From: Dehalococcoidia bacterium
GTDB taxonomy: Bacteria > Chloroflexota > Dehalococcoidia > UBA2979
DNA length: 64,000 nt
Assembly: GCA_009692685.1 (NCBI GenBank)
Contig: SHYS01000001.1
Coordinates: forward strand, 186,001-250,000
Direction of reading: 5' to 3'
Part shown: piece by piece, positions 27,445-35,921 of the stretch
Position numbering within the stretch: position 1 is the stretch's first letter
Layout of the letters: each line of letters opens with the position of its first letter
Translations under genes and position numbers: made by a program
The notes under the pieces: model-generated
The model's database searches: none
Told to the model about the DNA's origin: nothing
The model's input: the letters and a program-made list of their open reading frames with translations, nothing else

Positions 27445-27981
27445 ATGACGGTGCGGCCCATACGCTACCTCGGTGATCCCGTGCTGCGCCGTCCAGCGAA
27501 GGCTGTGGTGGAAGTGAACTACGCCATTCGCCTGTTGATTGCCGATATGTACGAGTCGATGGAAGCCGCACAGGGAGTGGGCCTTGCCGCGCCGCAGATT
27601 GGCGTGGGGCTGCAGGTGGTGGTGCTGGGGATGCCACAGGAAGAGCCATTCGCCCTCGTGAATCCGCGCGTGGTGAGCAAGTCGGGCTCACGAGTGATGG
27701 ATGCCGAGGGATGCCTTTCCGTCCCCGGATATCGAGGCACGCTCACTCGTTCGGTGAAGGTCACCGTCCAGGCCCTCGATGAGCACGGCAAACCCATCGA
27801 GATCGTCGCTGAGGATAGCCTGCTGGCCGAGGCGCTCGAGCACGAAGTCGACCACCTCAACGGCATCCTGTACGTCGACCACGTCCCCGACCTGAGCAAG
27901 CTGCAGAAGCTGCGCGGCACCGGCTGGGTTGACGAAGGCGAGACCGAGGAAGACCCGATGGCGGGAGCGGAGCGCCCCTGA
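27445..27981 (+). CDS. def: Peptide deformylase
   Basis: Fe/Zn hydrolase removing N-formyl groups from nascent proteins. 178 residues with all three motifs: GVGLAAPQIG, EGCLSVPGY (metal Cys) and HEVDHLNG (HExxH-type). ATG 27445 has GGAGG at 27429-27433. Its TGA overlaps the yajC ATG (TGATG). A TACACT at 27389-27394 may be the -10 of this operon. Confidence 0.96.
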   Translation: MTVRPIRYLGDPVLRRPAKAVVEVNYAIRLLIADMYESMEAAQGVGLAAPQIGVGLQVVVLGMPQEEPFALVNPRVVSKSGSRVMDAEGCLSVPGYRGTLTRSVKVTVQALDEHGKPIEIVAEDSLLAEALEHEVDHLNGILYVDHVPDLSKLQKLRGTGWVDEGETEEDPMAGAERP

Positions 27982-28295
27982 TGGACGTATTACTGATGCT
28001 GGTCGCGGTGCTGGCGGCCTTTTACTTCATCCTGATGCGGCCGGTGATCCAGCAGCAGCGTCGCAGGCGCGCCGATATCTCCTCGTTGCACGTTGGTGAC
28101 CAGGTGCTGACCACAGGCGGCTTCTATGCCACTGTGCGAGAGATGCGAACAACGGACGAAGGACCGATGGAGATCGACCTAGAGGCGGCGCCGGGTGTGG
28201 TGCTGCGCGCGACGCCGGCCGCTATCGAGCAGATCTCGCGACGGGCTGCCGACGCAGCTCGGCCGGTGGGCGGTGTGGCGGAGGCCGATGCATGA
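27981..28295 (+). CDS. yajC: Preprotein translocase subunit YajC
   Basis: Small Sec accessory subunit: one N-terminal transmembrane helix (LLMLVAVLAAFYFILMRPV) followed by QQQRRRRADISSLHVGDQVL and TTGGFYATVREM. 104 residues. Overlaps def by 1 nt and secD by 4 nt, so the three are one translationally coupled unit. Confidence 0.93.
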   Translation: MDVLLMLVAVLAAFYFILMRPVIQQQRRRRADISSLHVGDQVLTTGGFYATVREMRTTDEGPMEIDLEAAPGVVLRATPAAIEQISRRAADAARPVGGVAEADA

Positions 28296-29728
28296 GGCAC
28301 CGCGAACGCTGGCTGCCCTTCTTGACGGTGGTGATCGTCGCGCTCGGCGCGCTGTATGTCGTCTGGCCGACGAACCCAGAATCCTTCCTGCCGCCGGGGG
28401 TGCCGTGGCCGCACGGCCGCGGCGTGAGCATCGGCGGGTTCGAGCGCAAGCAAATGCGGCTCGGCCTGGACCTGCAGGGTGGCACGCGGTTGCTGCTGGC
28501 GGCGTCGATCCCGGAGGGCTTCGAGGGCAACCTGGAGGACGCGCTGCAGGGCACGATTCGAGTGCTGCGGCGCCGCGTCGACGCCACGGGCGTAGCTGAG
28601 GCAGAGATCACCAGGCAGGGTCAGTCGAACATCTCCGTGCAGCTCCCAGGTCTGACACCGGAGCAGGCACGGTCGCTCCTTGGTCGGACGGCGCTGCTCC
28701 GCTTCTGTGAGCGCGCGGGCCTGCAGCAGCTTCCGGGCGGCGAAGTGCCGCAGAAGTGCGATACCGCAGGTGACTGGGAGCAGTCGTACGGCGTCATCGA
28801 TGGCCGCGCGCTGCCTCTGGACGGCCGCGCGCTGAAGGCGAACGCGTTCGTGGGCACGGACCAGCTGGGCGCCCCGGCCGTCAACTTCGAATGGCAGGGC
28901 GACGGGCCGGAACTTTCGGCACAGGTGACGAGCCGGCTCATCAGACAGCCGCTTGGGATCTTTCTGGATAACGAGCAGCTTTCCGCGCCGAACGTCGGCA
29001 GCGTGATCCGCGACCGGGGCCAGATCACCGGCCTCGACCTGGTCAGGGCGCAGGAGCTGGTGGTCCAGCTCAACTCCGGCGCGCTGCCGCTCGAACTGGC
29101 GGTGCTGCAGCAGCAGCAGGTGGACGCGACGCTAGGCGAGGATTCCGTGCGTGAGTCGGTGGTTGCGGGACAGATCGGGTTCCTCGTGGTGGTGTTGTTC
29201 ATGGTGCTGTACTACCGGATGTCGGGCGTGCTGGCCTCGGGAGCGTTGATCGTCTACGCCCTGCTCTCGCTCGCGGCCTTCAAACTCATCCCGATCACGT
29301 TGACGCTGGCCGGTATCGGCGCGTTCGTGCTGTCGGTTGGCATGGCGGTGGACGCGAACATCCTGATCTTCGAGCGCATGAAGGAAGAGTTGCGCGCCGG
29401 TCGAGGCTACGCGACGGCTGTTGAGGCTGGCTTCGCACGTGCCTGGCCGTCAATTCGCGACTCGAACGCCTCCACGCTCATCACCTGCGGCATTCTCTTC
29501 GCGCTCGGCGGCGGCATCGAGATCCCCGGGTTTGGTGCGTTCGATGCGCCGCTGGTTCGAGGCTTCGCGTTGACACTGGCGGTCGGCGTGCTGCTCTCGA
29601 TGTTCACGGCGATCACCGTGACGCGGATCCTGTTGCGTCTCTTTATCGGCACGCGGTTTGCGCGTCCGGAGTGGCTGGCACCGGGGGCTCGCATCGCGCT
29701 CGATGCGCCGGCGGCGGGTGATCAATGA
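28292..29728 (+). CDS. secD: Protein translocase subunit SecD
   Basis: RND-like subunit that uses the proton motive force to complete export. The 478-residue protein has TM1 at the N-terminus, then LGLDLQGGTRLLLAAS. A periplasmic P1 domain with VQLPGLTPEQARSLLGRTA follows, and a C-terminal five-helix bundle ending in the conserved GMAVDANILIFERMKEE. Overlaps yajC (ATGA) and secF (ATGA). Confidence 0.95.
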   Translation: MRHRERWLPFLTVVIVALGALYVVWPTNPESFLPPGVPWPHGRGVSIGGFERKQMRLGLDLQGGTRLLLAASIPEGFEGNLEDALQGTIRVLRRRVDATGVAEAEITRQGQSNISVQLPGLTPEQARSLLGRTALLRFCERAGLQQLPGGEVPQKCDTAGDWEQSYGVIDGRALPLDGRALKANAFVGTDQLGAPAVNFEWQGDGPELSAQVTSRLIRQPLGIFLDNEQLSAPNVGSVIRDRGQITGLDLVRAQELVVQLNSGALPLELAVLQQQQVDATLGEDSVRESVVAGQIGFLVVVLFMVLYYRMSGVLASGALIVYALLSLAAFKLIPITLTLAGIGAFVLSVGMAVDANILIFERMKEELRAGRGYATAVEAGFARAWPSIRDSNASTLITCGILFALGGGIEIPGFGAFDAPLVRGFALTLAVGVLLSMFTAITVTRILLRLFIGTRFARPEWLAPGARIALDAPAAGDQ

Positions 29729-31038
29729 ACGAACCAGCGCGCGAGCGCACCATCGACCTGGTTGGCAGCCGCAACTGGTTGTTCTTCTTCTCCGGCGCCA
29801 CGGCGCTGATCGCACTGGTGCTGCTGGCGATCCCGCCGTCGCTGAAACCGGGTATCGAGTTCACCTCGGGTACGACGAGCCTGTACCGCTTCAAAAGCTC
29901 GACTACGGCCTCAGCCGTGCACGCCGTGTACAGCGCACTCGGTCACCCGGAGGCGCGCATCCAGTCGACCGGGGCGAACGAGTACTTGATTCGCACCACG
30001 ACGCTGCTGGTGCCGGCAAGCTCGCTGGTGGAAATCGCCCCCACACCGGCGGCCGCACCTGTAGGGCCTGCGCCCATCGAGGACCGTGGCACGCTGCTCA
30101 TCGGCGGGCCGGACCAGTTCGGTGAGATCCCGCTGCTGCAGGGGACTCCGACAGGCACGTGTCCAATGCTTGGTGACCAGGTTGGCACACGCCCCTACGG
30201 AACCCGGGCGAACGTGATCGGCGTGTTCGAAAAATGTGCGGCGAGTGCCACGATCTATCGAGTGATGGCGGACGGCCTTGTTGGGTACATCCTGGCCTCC
30301 AACACCCGCGACTTCGTGCCGTCCGGGCCGCCGGCTGAGACGCAGGTCTCGACGCTGGCGGGTGCCGACGATGAGCGCGCAACCATCGAGGCGGCGCTCC
30401 GGGAGAAGATCGGGCTGTTCAGCGTCCTGGAGTTCGCGCAGGTGTCGGCGGTGGTCTCGGAGGCGGCGGTGCGGAACGCGGCGATCGCCGTGTTTGCCGC
30501 ATCGGTGGCGATCATGTTCTACATCGCGTTCGCGTTCCGCAGCGTGCCGAAGCCGTTGCTGTACGGCAGCTGCGCGATCGTGGCGATGCTGCACGATGTG
30601 CTCATCACTCTCGGCTTCTTCTCGTTCTTCGGGAAGGTATTCGACGTCGAGGTGAACTTGATGTTCGTCACCGGCCTGTTGACGATCATCGGCTTCTCGG
30701 TGCACGACACGATCGTGGTGTTCGACCGCATCCGCGAGAACATTCGCCAGCACCCGCTGCTGCCGCTGGCCGCGAACGTGAACGCCGCGCTGTTGCAGAC
30801 CATTGCGAGGTCGTTCAACACCTCGGTGACAGTCTTGCTGACGGTGCTGGCGCTGCTGCTGCTCGGTGGCGCGTCGATTCGCGAGTTCCTGCTGGTGGTG
30901 CTCGTCGGGATCATCTCGGGGACGTACTCGAGCGTCGCGGTCGCCTCGCAGCTCCTAGTGGCGTACGAGGATGGCGACTGCGGTCGCCTGTGGGCGCGGA
31001 TCCGAGGCCGTTCGACGGAGACTCAGCCCGCCTCCTGA
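29725..31038 (+). CDS. secF: Protein translocase subunit SecF, with enlarged periplasmic loop
   Basis: Partner of SecD. TM1 (NWLFFFSGATALIALVLLAI), then GIEFTSGTTSLYRF. A periplasmic segment of about 200 residues follows (to about residue 245), clearly longer than usual; SecF is normally about 300 residues and this one has 437. It contains an Ala/Pro-rich stretch and two cysteines (TCPML and EKCAAS). The C-terminal bundle is intact with FSVHDTIVVFDRIREN and SFNTSVTVLLTVLALLL. The stop is followed at once by a run of nine C (31042-31050). Confidence 0.93.
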   Translation: MNEPARERTIDLVGSRNWLFFFSGATALIALVLLAIPPSLKPGIEFTSGTTSLYRFKSSTTASAVHAVYSALGHPEARIQSTGANEYLIRTTTLLVPASSLVEIAPTPAAAPVGPAPIEDRGTLLIGGPDQFGEIPLLQGTPTGTCPMLGDQVGTRPYGTRANVIGVFEKCAASATIYRVMADGLVGYILASNTRDFVPSGPPAETQVSTLAGADDERATIEAALREKIGLFSVLEFAQVSAVVSEAAVRNAAIAVFAASVAIMFYIAFAFRSVPKPLLYGSCAIVAMLHDVLITLGFFSFFGKVFDVEVNLMFVTGLLTIIGFSVHDTIVVFDRIRENIRQHPLLPLAANVNAALLQTIARSFNTSVTVLLTVLALLLLGGASIREFLLVVLVGIISGTYSSVAVASQLLVAYEDGDCGRLWARIRGRSTETQPAS

Positions 31039-31065
31039 ACCGCCCCCCCCCGCTGAACCGGTGAC

Positions 31066-31614
31066 CTACTCGAGACGAACCGAGGTTGTGAGCGCCCAGG
31101 CCACGCGCCGCAGCACGCCGGTTTGTACGGCGTGGTCGAGGGGCTCGATCGTCAGCTTGGTGGTGGAACTGAGTTCATCGTAGGCGCGCAACTCCTCGAA
31201 GCTGTCGAAGCTCAGCCCACGGACGAATTGACCGAGCGAGGTGGATCCGTAGCGAATCACCCAGACTTCGGTATCGGCGCCCAGTCGATAATCGCGCCGT
31301 TCGGCTTCGATGAACGCTGCCTCGGCTTCCTCATCGCGACGTGGGAGCGCCTAGAATACCGAGAACGCGGTGATCTCGCGGTCGGCTGGCGATGGTGCGT
31401 CGGGGTCGGTGGTGTCGAGCTAGATGCGTTGTGTCACGATCGCCGGCGGGCTCTGCCCGCGCAGCGCGTGTTCGAGCGGATTAGCCATTCCATCCCGCCG
31501 TATTCGATCCAGCACGGCGGCGCGGATCCTCGCATCGGGAAAGAGCAGTTGGACTGAGATATCACCGCTCGCCTGCTCGGCGACGCGCAACCGCGCGGCC
31601 TCCATGATCGCCAT
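31066..31614 (-). pseudogene. Uncharacterised gene with two in-frame TAG codons
   Basis: From ATG 31614 (AAGGAG about 9 nt upstream) one reading frame runs 183 codons to TAG 31066-31068. It is interrupted by TAG at 31420-31422 and TAG at 31351-31353. First piece: MAIMEAARLRVAEQASGDIS to IVTQRI, 64 residues. Last piece: DTEVWVIRYGSTSLGQFVRG to LTTSVRLE. All pieces are in the same frame and look protein-like. I do not recognise the family. Alternatively only the 64-residue N-terminal protein is made. Confidence 0.5.
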
Positions 31615-31757
31615 CGGGACTCCTTCCGGCCCCCGACGAGCCCCTGCCCGTAGCGGAACTACACAACTAATATGTCAGAATGCGGCAAGGCGCCAATGTG
31701 TCATCAACAGCTGGCTCCATTGCAACCGTGCTCGTCCGTCCACCCTACTGTACTTGC

Positions 31758-32219
31758 GTGACCTCGCCCGACCTAGCCGTTGCAGTGATCGAGGCATTTT
31801 CGAGCGCACCTCGTCCGGCCGCCGACAACATCGCGCCGCACGCCTGCGACGAGTGCGTTGCGGTCGCGTCCTACCTCGAGTGTCGTGACCCGTTCGGATT
31901 CGACGGCGAGGCGTTGCGTGGCTGCGTGTGGGACCTGCCGCTGCTGTCGGCCGAGGGGAAGCGCTTCTATCTGCCTGCGTGGCTGCTCGCCTCGATCCGG
32001 GATCCGCGGGGGACCGATGCCACCGATGCGCTCGTGTACGCCCTCGATGGTGACCATCGCTGGGAACCCGAGGGCGGCTATTCAGAGGCGCTGCGTGCCG
32101 TGATCGTTCGCTATCTCGAGTCGATGATCGAGTACCTCGATGACGAAACGGGGTTCCTTTGGCCGTTCTTGCAGCGGCCCCTCGAGCGCTGGGCGGACTG
32201 GCCTCAGCCCTTGGTCTAG
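31758..32219 (+). CDS. Uncharacterised protein with N-terminal Cys pair
   Basis: About 153 residues from GTG 31758, with no clear ribosome-binding site; a longer in-frame start at 31680 exists. Visible: AFSSAPRPAADNIAPHACDEC with HxCxxC, DLPLLSAEGKRFYLPAWLLA, and a C-terminal helical part SMIEYLDDETGFLWPFL. The block LPLL..x..FYLPAWL recalls small uncharacterised proteins annotated as DUF6714, but that is from memory. Function unknown. Confidence 0.6.
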   Translation: MTSPDLAVAVIEAFSSAPRPAADNIAPHACDECVAVASYLECRDPFGFDGEALRGCVWDLPLLSAEGKRFYLPAWLLASIRDPRGTDATDALVYALDGDHRWEPEGGYSEALRAVIVRYLESMIEYLDDETGFLWPFLQRPLERWADWPQPLV

Positions 32220-32225
32220 CGCCGG

Positions 32226-32744
32226 CTACCGCACCGTCCGGGCGACCACGACTCCGACAAGGATGAGGGCGAGTCCGCTCGCACGCGCGAGCGAGACCGG
32301 GTTTGGTACCGCGCCGAATGCACCGAACTGGTCGACAGCAAGCGCGCCGATCACCGAGCCCGCGGTGGTCGCGCCGAAGAACAGGGCAACGCCCAGCCTC
32401 GGGACCAGCGCCGCGGCAGTGGCGAGGAAGGCCACGCCGAACAGGCCGGTGAGGGCGTAGTGGGGGCCGAGACCTCGCATCGATATCGCGAGGACGAGTC
32501 CGGCACCCAGGAACACGGTGGCAACCGCCCATGTGCGATCGAGTGGTGAAGGGAGAGCGGGCGGGTCACCGCGGAAGTGACGGATGAGCATGATCGCGGA
32601 GATACCGACCACCGAGCCGAGCAGCGAGACCCAGGCCGCCTCGGTGGGGCCGCGTCCGCGACCGAGCGAGCCGAGCATGGCGGTCTGCACGGCGGCGCCA
32701 AGGCCGATGGCGAGCGCAGCGATGATACCGATCCAAGCGGTCAT
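32226..32744 (-). CDS. Half-size DMT (YdcZ-like) membrane transporter
   Basis: 172 residues forming five hydrophobic helices, e.g. AWIGIIAALAIGLGAAVQTA, LLGSVVGISAIMLI, LFFGATTAGSVIGALAVDQF and a final ALILVGVVVART. The size, GAAVQT start and DQF motif fit the short drug/metabolite transporter (DUF606/YdcZ) group, which works as dimers. Substrate unknown. ATG 32742-32744 overlaps a CATCGAGG octamer. Convergent with the gene ending at 32219. Confidence 0.75.
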   Translation of the reverse strand: MTAWIGIIAALAIGLGAAVQTAMLGSLGRGRGPTEAAWVSLLGSVVGISAIMLIRHFRGDPPALPSPLDRTWAVATVFLGAGLVLAISMRGLGPHYALTGLFGVAFLATAAALVPRLGVALFFGATTAGSVIGALAVDQFGAFGAVPNPVSLARASGLALILVGVVVARTVR

Positions 32745-32780
32745 CGAGGCAGCGTACAGCGGGCGCACCTCGAGGTGGCG

Positions 32781-32993
32781 TTAGCCTCGACGGAGGAAGC
32801 CCAGCGGATGGATCGCGCCGATGATGCCGCCGAGGACGAGCATCGCGGGCGTGAGCGCGACGACGAGCACGCTGTCGAGGGAGATGACGCCGAACATCCG
32901 GAGGTCGAGCGAGACGCCGATACCGAGGAGGAGGCCCGCGATCGCCCCGAGGATGGGTCGACCTCGAACGGGTGATGAGAAGTCCGAAGTCAT
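32781..32993 (-). CDS. Small two-helix membrane protein
   Basis: 70 residues: MTSDFSSPVRGRPILGAIAG then two hydrophobic helices (AIAGLLLGIGVSLDL and VLVVALTPAMLVLGGIIGAI) and a basic tail GFLRRG. Its ATG overlaps (ATGA) the last stop of the upstream secreted-protein frame, so the two were probably co-translated. No function recognised. Confidence 0.6.
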   Translation of the reverse strand: MTSDFSSPVRGRPILGAIAGLLLGIGVSLDLRMFGVISLDSVLVVALTPAMLVLGGIIGAIHPLGFLRRG

Positions 32994-33463
32994 CGTGCGC
33001 CTCCCTTCGGCACCGCGGCGAAGCGCACCCCTCGCGGCATGATCTCCGGCAGATCCCAGTTCACCGTGCCCGCGTCGCTGACCTTGTCGCCATCGGTGCC
33101 GGACCAGCTCTTGAGGGTAAAGGCGGGGATGCCGGGCGGGGTGACGACCCAGACACGGCCGTTGAATGCTTGGGGTTACGCCGGCACGGAGATCGAGCCG
33201 GTGTACGAGGCCGAGCCGGAGAGCGGCGCACTGTAGACGCCACCGGAGGGGGTGTGGTTCACGGTCGCGCCGGTACAGGAGATCGTGGCCGTAGCTGCGC
33301 ACGGTCCGTTGAACGATGCGGGCACGGTCCCATCGCTGGCGGTTGACTGGGCGAGGGCGGTGGCGGGCGCGACGAGCGCCGCACCCAGCAACGCAGCACC
33401 GATGAGTATTCGATGGAGCGCGCGAGGCTTGTCGGGCATGGGGGCGTCATTTCCCGCAGACAC
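32990..33463 (-). pseudogene. Secreted protein with an in-frame TAA
   Basis: Signal peptide from ATG 33439 (MPDKPRALHRILIGAALLGA, cleavage likely after ATALAQ), then SFNGPCAATATISCTG and SGSASYTGSISVPA followed by TAA at 33176-33178. The same frame continues open: QAFNGRVWVVTPPGIPAFTL, SWSGTDGDKVSDAGTVNWDL, ending TGA 32990-32992. The second part looks like an exported beta-rich domain and couples to the next gene. Either a nonsense mutation split one protein of about 148 residues, or a 95-residue protein ends at VPA. A G9 run lies just upstream of the start. Confidence 0.5.
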
Positions 33464-33499
33464 AGGGGGGGGGAACCGTACCGCTCATTGCGCTCATGG

Positions 33500-35509
33500 T
33501 CAGCGAACTGGCCGCTCACCGGACGTTGGGGTGGCGGCGGGTCCGAGAACGCGGCCTTCGCCCTCACGGTGGGTGACGCCGAGGCGGTCCATTGTCTCGA
33601 GGATGGCCTGGGCTGCTCGACGGTTGGTGCCGAGGGCGTCGCGGAGCTCGGCAAGGGTCGCGCTCCGGGGGGCGCCATCCGCGCCACGCAGCGCCTCGAT
33701 GGTGGCGCGGATGGCGGCCTCGAAGGCGGGGGCGGCGAGGACGACGCCGTCGCCGCAGTCGACGACGCGGCCGGTGCCGGCGAGGTAGGCGAGGAGCTCG
33801 AGGTCGAGGTCGAGGCGCGGGGGCGCGGCGCCCCCGGCCTCGAGGGCGGAGACCGCCTCGACGGCGGCGCGGCGCTGGGCGGCGGTGGGCTGCGGCTGCC
33901 AGCCCGCGGCAGCAAGGCCACCCGCGCGTTCCTCGATGGCGGCCGGGCCGCCTGCCTCGACCACGGCGGAGAGCAGGGCGCTGTATTCGCGCTGCTCGAG
34001 GGCGAGCGGCGCGCGCAGCTCTTCGCGCGGCATGGTGACACGGAGGGGGTGGGCGGCGTGGTAGGCCTGCAGGGCGCGCAGGGCGCGGTCATGCAGACGG
34101 GCGAGGCCGGCGGCGGAGATGAGCAGGCCGCCCTCCAGGGAGCGGGCGTCGCCGCCGGCGACGAGCGCGACGAGCGCGGCCTCGAAGGCGGTGGTGTCGA
34201 GCTCGACCTGGGTGCGGAGGGCGGCTGGCAGGCAGGGCTCGAGGCGCTCGAGGGCGGCGAGCAGGCGGCTCTCCGGTGTGCCAGCGGCGCGGGCGGCGAG
34301 GCGTTCGATGGTGCGGCGGTCGGTGCGGCGGTGGCGTGGCGCGTTGACCTCGACGACGCGACCGCCGGCTATGGTCTCGTCGGAGACGCGGAGGACGAAG
34401 AGCTCGCCGGGGATGGCTGCGACAGGTTCGGTGAGGACGAGCTGGACCCAGCCCTCGGTCTGTGGGGGGAGGGCATCGAGGGTGGTCGACGACGTGGATC
34501 TGGCTCCCTCTTCGACAGGCTCATGGTGAGTGGGAAGGAGAGATTGCGCAAGACCTTGCGCCCTTCCGGCATTCGAGGTGTCATCGATCCGGCCGAGGAC
34601 GCGCACGCGGGCCTGGACTTCGTCGGAGCCGATGTGGAGGGCGACGCGGAGGTTGTGGCGCAGGGGGCGGTGGTCGAGGACGCGGACGCGGGCGTCGATG
34701 GAGCGTGCGGCCTGGATGCGGCCGGGGGGCGCGAGGACCTGCCCGCGGCAGAGCTGGTCGCGGTCGACACCGGCGAGGTTGACGGCGGTGCGGGTACCGG
34801 GAAGCGCCTCGGCGGTCTCGAGTCGATGGGACTGGAGGCCGCGGACGCGGGCTGTGGGGCCCCCGGGGACGGCCTCGAGGGTGTCGCCGACGTGGAGGCG
34901 GCCGTCGAGGAGGGTGCCGGTGACGACGGTGCCGAAGCCGGGCATGGTGAAGACGCGGTCGATGCCGAGGCGCGGCCGTCCGATGTCGCGGGCGGCGGGG
35001 GTGGCGTCGAGGGCAATATCGAGGGCAGCGCGCAGCTCGTCGAGGCCGGCGCCGGTCTGAGCGGAGACGCGTACGATGGGCGACCCGGCGAGGCTGGTGG
35101 GTTCGAGGAGGAGGCGCACTTCTTCCTCGACGAGGTCGAGCCAGTCGGGGTCGTCGACGAGGTCGCACTTGGTGAGGGCGACGACGCCGTGGCGGATGTT
35201 GAGGAGGTCGAGGATTTCGAGGTGTTCTCGGGTCTGGGGCATGACGCCTTCGTCGGCGGCGACGACGAAGAGGGCGAGGTCGATGGCGCCGGCTCCGGCG
35301 AGCATGTGGCGAACGAAGCGGACGTGGCCGGGGACATCGACGATGGAGACGTTGCGACCGGAGCGGAGGGTGCACCAGGCGAAGCCGAGCTCGATGGTGA
35401 GGCCGCGCTCCTGCTCCTCGCGGAGGCGGTCCGGGTGGGTGCCGGTGAGGGCCTCGACGAGGGCGGACTTGCCGTGGTCGACGTGGCCGGCGGTGCCGAT
35501 GGTGGGCAT
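33500..35509 (-). CDS. selB: Selenocysteine-specific elongation factor SelB
   Basis: GTPase that delivers Sec-tRNA to UGA codons next to a SECIS hairpin. 669 residues from ATG 35507-35509: MPTIGTAGHVDHGKSALVEA (G1), ERGLTIELGFAW (G2), DVPGHVRFV (G3), TKCD (G4), then domains II-III. Four C-terminal winged helices end near LGVTHREGEGRVLGP. Domain III carries an in-frame insertion at about residues 305-350 (THHEPVEEGARSTSST) encoded by two dispersed repeat elements. No selA, selC or selD lies in the window, and I found no tRNA-Sec. The complementary strand shows a long open frame at 33413-35572 that is a codon-bias artefact. Confidence 0.94.
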   Translation of the reverse strand: MPTIGTAGHVDHGKSALVEALTGTHPDRLREEQERGLTIELGFAWCTLRSGRNVSIVDVPGHVRFVRHMLAGAGAIDLALFVVAADEGVMPQTREHLEILDLLNIRHGVVALTKCDLVDDPDWLDLVEEEVRLLLEPTSLAGSPIVRVSAQTGAGLDELRAALDIALDATPAARDIGRPRLGIDRVFTMPGFGTVVTGTLLDGRLHVGDTLEAVPGGPTARVRGLQSHRLETAEALPGTRTAVNLAGVDRDQLCRGQVLAPPGRIQAARSIDARVRVLDHRPLRHNLRVALHIGSDEVQARVRVLGRIDDTSNAGRAQGLAQSLLPTHHEPVEEGARSTSSTTLDALPPQTEGWVQLVLTEPVAAIPGELFVLRVSDETIAGGRVVEVNAPRHRRTDRRTIERLAARAAGTPESRLLAALERLEPCLPAALRTQVELDTTAFEAALVALVAGGDARSLEGGLLISAAGLARLHDRALRALQAYHAAHPLRVTMPREELRAPLALEQREYSALLSAVVEAGGPAAIEERAGGLAAAGWQPQPTAAQRRAAVEAVSALEAGGAAPPRLDLDLELLAYLAGTGRVVDCGDGVVLAAPAFEAAIRATIEALRGADGAPRSATLAELRDALGTNRRAAQAILETMDRLGVTHREGEGRVLGPAATPTSGERPVR
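34510..34563. repeat. Composite dispersed repeat (A+B) inside selB
   Basis: CTTCGACAGGCTCATGGTGA at 34510-34529 is a copy of the repeat A seen at 39097, 54965 and 55067. TTGCGCAAGACCTTGCGCCC at 34544-34563 is a copy of the palindromic repeat B seen at 37051 and 52476. Both lie in frame in selB. Confidence 0.8.
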
Positions 35510-35921
35510 GTGCCGAGACGCTGCTTTCTGGCGCGACTCCGTCGCGCTGGTACACGTCGAGGGATCGTTTGATTGTCTTTGATTGAAGGCGGCCGCGCAG
35601 ATTCGATCTTTGATTGTTTGATTGTTCGGTGTGATGAAAAAATCCGAAACGCCCTCGTCTCGATGGGGCGGGCGAGGCGTGGCGCGCCCAACTCGATGGG
35701 TGGGCGTGGCGTCGTTGGCGTGCGGGTGAGGTCGGTAGTTCACGCTTCGATGGTGGGGGTCTCGAGACGCAGGGCGGAGGTGGAGGTGGCGCGGAGATGA
35801 GAGGGGCGGAGGCCGACTGACAGGGCAGCTGGCGCCCGACCATGACCTCCTTGCGGTTGCAGGCGGCCACTCGTCGGGGGTGGTGGAGCGGAGACATCGG
35901 GCTCACGCCTACCTCGCCCCC
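35510..35921. other. 412-bp region upstream of selB with four TTTGATTG repeats
   Basis: No gene seen. TTTGATTG occurs at 35568, 35578, 35609 and 35617 (CAATCAAA on the selB strand), in pairs, inside an AT-rich island that ends in a run of six A (35637-35642). A short hairpin GCGCGAC-TCC-GTCGCGC (35531-35547) lies just before the selB ATG. This is the likely selB promoter/leader; the repeats could be regulator sites. Confidence 0.5.

Noticed and set aside
33413..35572. 719-codon open frame on the plus strand opposite selB
   Set aside because: Antisense to a well-conserved SelB; composition is Gly/Glu/Asp-rich, as expected from the complement of a GC3-biased gene; no domain seen.
35510..35921. 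tRNA-Sec (selC) upstream of selB
   Set aside because: No cloverleaf, TTCGA arm or CCA-compatible acceptor stem was visible.
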